A stretch of 64,000 bases of DNA. Source: Aromatoleum petrolei. GTDB lineage: Bacteria; Pseudomonadota; Gammaproteobacteria; Burkholderiales; Rhodocyclaceae. Shown piece by piece: positions 59,989 through 64,000 of the stretch (positions are counted from its first letter, which is position 1; the number at the start of each line of letters is the position of its first letter). Under the pieces are notes generated by a model. It did not search any database. It had not been told where the DNA came from and was given only the letters and a program-made list of their open reading frames with translations. A program made the position numbers and the translations under genes. The stretch spans positions 5,340,501 through 5,404,500 of the forward strand of contig NZ_CP059560.1 of assembly GCF_017894385.1 (NCBI RefSeq). Direction: 5' to 3'.

Positions 59989-61305
59989 ATGGAATGGTAC
60001 TGGGCGCTTGCACTGATGCTCGGCCTGATGTTCGGGCTGATGGGGGTCGGACTGCCGGTCGCGTTCACGTTCCTCGGCGTGAACCTCGTCGGGGCCTGGG
60101 TGTTCCTCGGCGGCGAAGCCGGCCTCGCGCAGCTCGTGAGGAATTCGGTCGGCGCGGTGACGAGCTTTTCGCTCACGCCGATCCCGCTGTTCGTGCTGAT
60201 GGGCGAGGTGCTGTTCCACACCGGGCTCGCATTCCGCGCGATCGAGGCGATCGAGCGGCTGATCGCGCGGCTGCCGGGGAGGCTCTCGGTGGTCTCGGTC
60301 CTCGGCGGCACGACCTTCGCCGCGCTGTCGGGCTCGACGATCGCGAACACCGCGATGATGGGCGGCGTGATGCTGCCCGAGATGTTGAAGCGCGGCTATC
60401 ACCCGACGCTCGCGATGGGGCCGATCATGGCGGTCGGCGGCATCGCGATGCTGATCCCGCCATCGGCGCTCGCGGTCATGCTCGGCAGCCTCGCGGGCAT
60501 CTCGATTGCCCAGTTGCTGGTCGGCGGCATCCTACCCGGCCTCGTGATGGCGGTCTGCTTCCTCGCCTACGTGATGATCCGCTGCCGCATCGATCCGGGC
60601 CTCGCGCCGCTCGACGAAACGCCGCGCGCCCCCGACGCCTGGACGCGCTGGAAGCCGTTCGTGCGCGACGTCGTGCCGCTGTTCTCGATCTTCGCCGCGG
60701 TGGTCGGCAGCATGCTCGCCGGCTGGGCGTCGCCGACCGAGTCGGCCGCGATCGGCGCCGTCGCCTCGGTGCTCGCGACCGTGTGCTACCGCGCGCTGAC
60801 GTTTGCCGCCCTCAGGAAATCGCTCGTCGAGACCGCGCGCGTGTCGGTCGTGATCCTGTTCGTGCTCGTCGCCTCGACGACCTTCGCGCAGATCCTGAGC
60901 TTCTCGGGCGCAACGAGCGGCGCGCTGGGCCTGATCCGCTCTCTCGAACTCTCGCCCTTGATGCTCGTCCTCGGCATGTTGGCGATCCTGCTGGTGCTCG
61001 GCTGCGTCATCGACCAGATCAGCATGATGATGATCACGCTGCCGTTCTTCATGCCGCTCGCCAACGCCGCCGGCATCGACCCGGTATGGCTGGGCGTCAT
61101 GATGCTGGTTGCGATGGAACTCGGCCTGCTGACGCCCCCCTTCGGCCTGCTGCTGATGGTGATGCAGTCGGTGGCGCCGCCGCCGATCCAGCTGCGCCAG
61201 ATCTACGCCGCCGCGACGCCTTTCGTGCTGATCGAGATCGGCGTGCTCGCCCTCATCGTCGCACTGCCCTGGCTGGCCGTCGGGCTGCCACGGCTGATGC
61301 AGTAG
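59989..61305 (+). CDS. TRAP transporter large membrane subunit (DctM-like)
   Basis: A 438-aa protein with about 12 helices. Family motifs include FVLMGEVLFHTGLA, LSGSTIANTAMMGGVMLPEM, IPPSALAVMLGSLAGIS and LLTPPFGLLLMVMQSVAP. It forms the ion-coupled substrate channel. It is preceded by DctQ and followed 51 bp later by the DctP-type receptor. The substrate is inferred from context only. Confidence 0.92.
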   Translation: MEWYWALALMLGLMFGLMGVGLPVAFTFLGVNLVGAWVFLGGEAGLAQLVRNSVGAVTSFSLTPIPLFVLMGEVLFHTGLAFRAIEAIERLIARLPGRLSVVSVLGGTTFAALSGSTIANTAMMGGVMLPEMLKRGYHPTLAMGPIMAVGGIAMLIPPSALAVMLGSLAGISIAQLLVGGILPGLVMAVCFLAYVMIRCRIDPGLAPLDETPRAPDAWTRWKPFVRDVVPLFSIFAAVVGSMLAGWASPTESAAIGAVASVLATVCYRALTFAALRKSLVETARVSVVILFVLVASTTFAQILSFSGATSGALGLIRSLELSPLMLVLGMLAILLVLGCVIDQISMMMITLPFFMPLANAAGIDPVWLGVMMLVAMELGLLTPPFGLLLMVMQSVAPPPIQLRQIYAAATPFVLIEIGVLALIVALPWLAVGLPRLMQ

Positions 61306-61356
61306 TCCGCCTTCCCCATGTACTACCCGCATTACACACACAAGGAGAACGAGGAG

Positions 61357-62328
61357 ATGAAGACCCCTGCCCGCAAGCTCGCCTTTGCCGCATTGATCGC
61401 GTTGCTCGCCAGCGGTGCGAGCGCTGCCGAGATCACGCTGAAGGCCGTCAGCGCGTTCGGCCATGACACCTTCTTCAACCAGCGCTTCCGGACCTTCGTC
61501 GACAAGGTCAATGCCGAAGGCAAGGGCATCATGAAGATCCAGGTCGTCGGCGGCCCCGAGGCAATCCCGCCGCTCGAAGTCGGCAACGCGGTGCGCACCG
61601 GTGTCGTCGACCTGGCGAATACCACCGGCGTGTTCCATGCGAACCTCGTCCCGGAGGCGCTCGCCGGCTCCTTCGCCGAAAAATCGATGGCGGAGCTGCG
61701 CGCCAACGGCGGCTACGCGCTGCTCGACCGCATCCACCGCGACAAGGCCAACATGGTGTGGCTCGCGCGCGTCTCCGACGGGCTGCAGTACCACATCTAC
61801 ACGAACAAGAAGGTCGACGCCGGCAATTTCTCGGGCATGAAGCTCAGGAGCGTGCCGGTCTATCGCGCGTTCTTCCAGGCGCTCGGTGCGACGCCGCTGC
61901 AGGTGCCGCCGGGCGAAGTGTTCACCGCACTCGAGCGCGGCGTCGTCGAGGGGTACGGCTGGCCCTCGGTAGGCATCTTCGACCTCGGCTGGCAGGAGAA
62001 GACGAAGTACCGCGTCGAACCGGGCTTCTACAACGTCGAGGTCGGCCTCTACATGAATCAGAACACCTGGAAGAAGCTCGACGACGCGCAGCGCGCGTTC
62101 CTCGAGAAGCAGATCGCGTGGGTCGAGGCGGAGAACGTCAAGGACCTGAAGGCGGCCGAGGCCGAGAAGGCGCGTCAGGCCGGCGCGAAGATCGAGACCA
62201 TCGCGATTCCCGAGGCCGAGGTCCGGCAGTTCCGCGCCCGCGCCTACGACGCGGGCTGGAAGGGCATCGAACAGGCGAGCTCGCAGAACGTCGCGAAGCT
62301 GCGCGAACTCTTCGGCAACGTGCACTGA
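61357..62328 (+). CDS. TRAP transporter periplasmic binding protein (DctP-like)
   Basis: A 323-aa TAXI-unrelated DctP-type receptor with a signal peptide (ARKLAFAALIALLASGASA, cleaved before AEITLK). Motifs include GGPEAIPPLEVGNAVRTG, GMKLRSVPVYRAFFQALGA and LERGVVEGYGWP. The Arg in KLRSVP is the conserved carboxylate-binding position of the family, so an organic acid is the expected ligand. AAGGAGAACGAGGAG precedes the ATG at 61357. Confidence 0.9.
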   Translation: MKTPARKLAFAALIALLASGASAAEITLKAVSAFGHDTFFNQRFRTFVDKVNAEGKGIMKIQVVGGPEAIPPLEVGNAVRTGVVDLANTTGVFHANLVPEALAGSFAEKSMAELRANGGYALLDRIHRDKANMVWLARVSDGLQYHIYTNKKVDAGNFSGMKLRSVPVYRAFFQALGATPLQVPPGEVFTALERGVVEGYGWPSVGIFDLGWQEKTKYRVEPGFYNVEVGLYMNQNTWKKLDDAQRAFLEKQIAWVEAENVKDLKAAEAEKARQAGAKIETIAIPEAEVRQFRARAYDAGWKGIEQASSQNVAKLRELFGNVH

Positions 62329-62331
62329 GCC

Positions 62332-62362
62332 GCGCCCGGCGGGCCGGAGGGCCCGCGGGCGC
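62332..62362. terminator. GC-rich hairpin between convergent TRAP and marR genes
   Basis: A long stem (GCGCCC, one bulge, then GCGGGCC paired with GGGCCCGC and GGGCGC around a three-base loop) starts 3 bp past the DctP stop. There is no U-run on either side, so it may be a weak terminator or a 3'-end stabiliser. Confidence 0.5.
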
Positions 62363-62377
62363 TACCCACCGCCGGCC

Positions 62378-62875
62378 TTACTCGCCGTCGGCGAGCGGCG
62401 CTGCCGGCGGGTGCAGCGCGATCAGATCCTTCAGCATGCCGATCAGCAGCGCCGCATTGTCGTGGCCGAACGGTTCCAGCACGGCCTGCTGGTGGCGCAA
62501 GGCGCGCGCGCACAGCGAGTCCCCAAGCCCCCGCCCCTTGCGCGTGAGGCGCACGAGCGTCTGACGGCGATCGTGGCGCACGCCGGTGCGCTCGACGAGC
62601 CCGTCGGCCTCCATCCGCTGCACGACCTTGCTCAGCGTCGGCTGTTTCGTCAGCGCGAGCTGCGCGAGCGTGCCGATGCTCTCGCCCTCGCTGCCGAACA
62701 GACTCGCGAGCACGCGCCATTCGGTCACTGACAGGCCGGCGGCCTCCACCTCGCGATGGAACTCGCGCGAGATGCGGCTGCTCGCCTGCGCGAGCAGGTA
62801 CGCGAGATAGCCGTCGACGAAGCGTGCCGACGATTGCGCCAAAGGCTCGTTTTCCGTTGTCGTGCCGTCCGTCAT
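62378..62875 (-). CDS. MarR-family regulator
   Basis: A 165-aa winged-helix regulator. The MarR core is clear: VTEWRVLASLFGSEGESIGT, LTKQPTLSKVVQRMEADGLV (recognition helix) and HDRRQTLVRLTRKG. CGGAG and GGGGC lie before the ATG at 62875, and upstream codons look non-coding. It converges on the TRAP operon and lies upstream of the porin gene's end, so it may regulate either. It is distinct from the MarR protein at 52835-53320. Confidence 0.85.
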   Translation of the reverse strand: MTDGTTTENEPLAQSSARFVDGYLAYLLAQASSRISREFHREVEAAGLSVTEWRVLASLFGSEGESIGTLAQLALTKQPTLSKVVQRMEADGLVERTGVRHDRRQTLVRLTRKGRGLGDSLCARALRHQQAVLEPFGHDNAALLIGMLKDLIALHPPAAPLADGE

Positions 62876-63036
62876 GCCCCGCTCCGTTCCCGCCGGACCC
62901 TGCTCTGACTGGGTCCTGCGCGGCGAGCGCGACATGCGCCGCCGATGTTGCGGCTGATTATGCTTCAGGTCAGGGCACGTTCGACACGCCGGCGATGCAT
63001 TTGCCGGATCGTGCCGGGGAACGGGGCAGGCGGCAG

Positions 63037-64000
63037 CTATTCGAAGCGGTAGCGCACCATCGCGCTCAGCCGGCTGATCGTGCCCTCGTCGTCCTGGAAG
63101 GTTTCCCGCTGGCCGACGGTGTAGTCGAGGCCGACGTCCACGTTACGGTAGGGATTCCACAGCGTATTGAGGAAGAGCTGGCGCAAGGCGCGGTTCGGTG
63201 CGAAGTCGGAGTTCGCTCCGCCGACGGCCGCGAGTTGGGCGGCGTTCGCGGCGTCGTCGCGCTGGAAACGAGTGTACGCCACGGCGGCGGTGCTGCGCAG
63301 CGTGTCGGTCCACTTGTGCGTGTAGCCGAGATGCGCCCCCCAGGCTTTCCACAGGCGCAGGCCATCCGGCGTCTCGGCCGCCTGCTGCACGAGGCCGTTG
63401 TACATGTAACGGCCGATGCCGTCGCCGCCGGCGGCCAGCATCACGATGCTGTCGCGCGCGCCGAGATTGACGCGCGCGCTTGCCGCCAAGCCGTAGCCGC
63501 GCTTCGAGTGGCGGTCGTTCTCGTACTCCATCGTCACGCCGCGCAGCGAGAAATGGCCCCAGTCGGTGTCGCGGTCGAAGCGTGCGACGAGGTCGTAGGA
63601 GGTGTCGAAGTCCGCATTCGGCGTGCGCGCCCAGCTGTTGCCGATCGAATTCTCGACCGCGAGTTCGACGCGCGAGCGCTCGTCCAGCGGCTTCGTGTAG
63701 CGCAGCATCGCCTGGCGGATCGTCGGCACGATGCCAGTGCTGTTCCACTCGACGAGTTCGGGAACCGCGCGCAGGTCCACGAAAGTGCTCCAGCTCTGGC
63801 CGACCAGGAGCCCGCCGACCTTCATGTACGCCTCGCGCAGGCGCACCGCCGTCTGCGTTTCGCCGCCGAGGTCGTTGCGGCCGTCGAAATCGGCCTCGAG
63901 CTTCGCGAGCAACGGTCCCGCCTCGGTGCCCGTGGGCGTCGAGGCCAACAGGCCGAAGCGCGAGCCGCGCGCGGTCACGTAGGTCTGGCCGGGGCGCCCG
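63037..64000 (-). CDS. DcaP-like outer-membrane porin, partial
   Basis: The C-terminal 320 codons are visible, and the frame is open to the right edge, so the N-terminus and signal peptide are missing. GQTYVTARGSRFGL at the visible start, VGQSWSTFVD, alternating beta-strand patterns and the terminal aromatic-ending strand (SAMVRYRFE) fit the DcaP trimeric porin family, which passes dicarboxylic and aromatic acids. Internal GTG codons should not be taken as starts. The setting suggests diffusion of aromatic acids for the adjacent TRAP system. Confidence 0.82.
   Translation of the reverse strand, partial: GRPGQTYVTARGSRFGLLASTPTGTEAGPLLAKLEADFDGRNDLGGETQTAVRLREAYMKVGGLLVGQSWSTFVDLRAVPELVEWNSTGIVPTIRQAMLRYTKPLDERSRVELAVENSIGNSWARTPNADFDTSYDLVARFDRDTDWGHFSLRGVTMEYENDRHSKRGYGLAASARVNLGARDSIVMLAAGGDGIGRYMYNGLVQQAAETPDGLRLWKAWGAHLGYTHKWTDTLRSTAAVAYTRFQRDDAANAAQLAAVGGANSDFAPNRALRQLFLNTLWNPYRNVDVGLDYTVGQRETFQDDEGTISRLSAMVRYRFE

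Noticed and set aside
1-64000. CRISPR arrays, tRNA/rRNA genes, insertion sequences, integrase or attachment sites
   Set aside because: No regularly spaced repeats, cloverleaf-like sequences, transposase motifs or flanking direct repeats were seen when reading both strands.

Overview
The window is GC-rich, tightly packed proteobacterial DNA with no rRNA, tRNA, CRISPR array or insertion sequence that I can see. Gene content and order point to a betaproteobacterium of the Rhodocyclales, most likely the Aromatoleum/Azoarcus group. The strongest sign is an indole-3-acetate (auxin) operon in the gene order described for Aromatoleum aromaticum and A. evansii, next to a CoA-dependent 2-aminobenzoate cluster as described for A. 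evansii. The assignment rests on remembered family features, not on a database search.

Region 1 (1-25.0 kb) is a creatine/creatinine-type catabolic island. It holds a Tsx-like outer-membrane channel, an NCS1 permease, an ATP-dependent hydantoinase pair (hyuA/hyuB), N-carbamoylsarcosine amidase, an NhaC-type antiporter, an AraC-type regulator, a TorTSR-like sensor/binding-protein/response-regulator set, a RidA protein, an MHS-type transporter, creatinase, a PotABCD-like ABC transporter ending in a strong intrinsic terminator, a second AraC-type regulator, and purU. Creatinase gives sarcosine plus urea from creatine. HyuAB plus the amidase give sarcosine from N-methylhydantoin. Both routes meet at sarcosine, whose oxidation releases one-carbon units, which fits purU. 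No creatininase, creatinine deaminase, sarcosine oxidase or urease is in the window.

Region 2 (25.3-49.7 kb) is the iaa region. Two divergent arms flank a TetR gene. The leftward arm carries a fused 3-hydroxyacyl-CoA dehydrogenase/enoyl-CoA hydratase, an acyl-CoA thioesterase, a 163-aa unknown and a 72-aa zinc-ribbon protein, followed by a MalT-like LuxR regulator. The rightward arm carries GntR, thiolase, CoA ligase, hydantoinase-like IaaC/IaaE, acyl-CoA dehydrogenase IaaF, a two-subunit B12 mutase, a three-subunit molybdenum hydroxylase, CoA-transferase IaaL and a periplasmic binding protein. Two near-identical palindromes, TACTGTATACAGTA and TAATGTATACAGTA, lie upstream of the two arms and are good candidates for a shared operator.

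Region 3 (49.7-64 kb) takes the expected product onward. A leftward abm-type operon encodes a fused 2-aminobenzoyl-CoA monooxygenase/reductase, SDR, enoyl-CoA hydratase-family protein, acyl-CoA dehydrogenase, a RidA-family protein, MarR, 2-aminobenzoate-CoA ligase and a binding protein. A TRAP transporter (Q-M-P) runs the other way, followed by a second MarR gene and a DcaP-like porin cut by the right edge. Together, regions 2 and 3 make a contiguous route from indole-3-acetate to 2-aminobenzoyl-CoA and then to oxygen-dependent ring attack.
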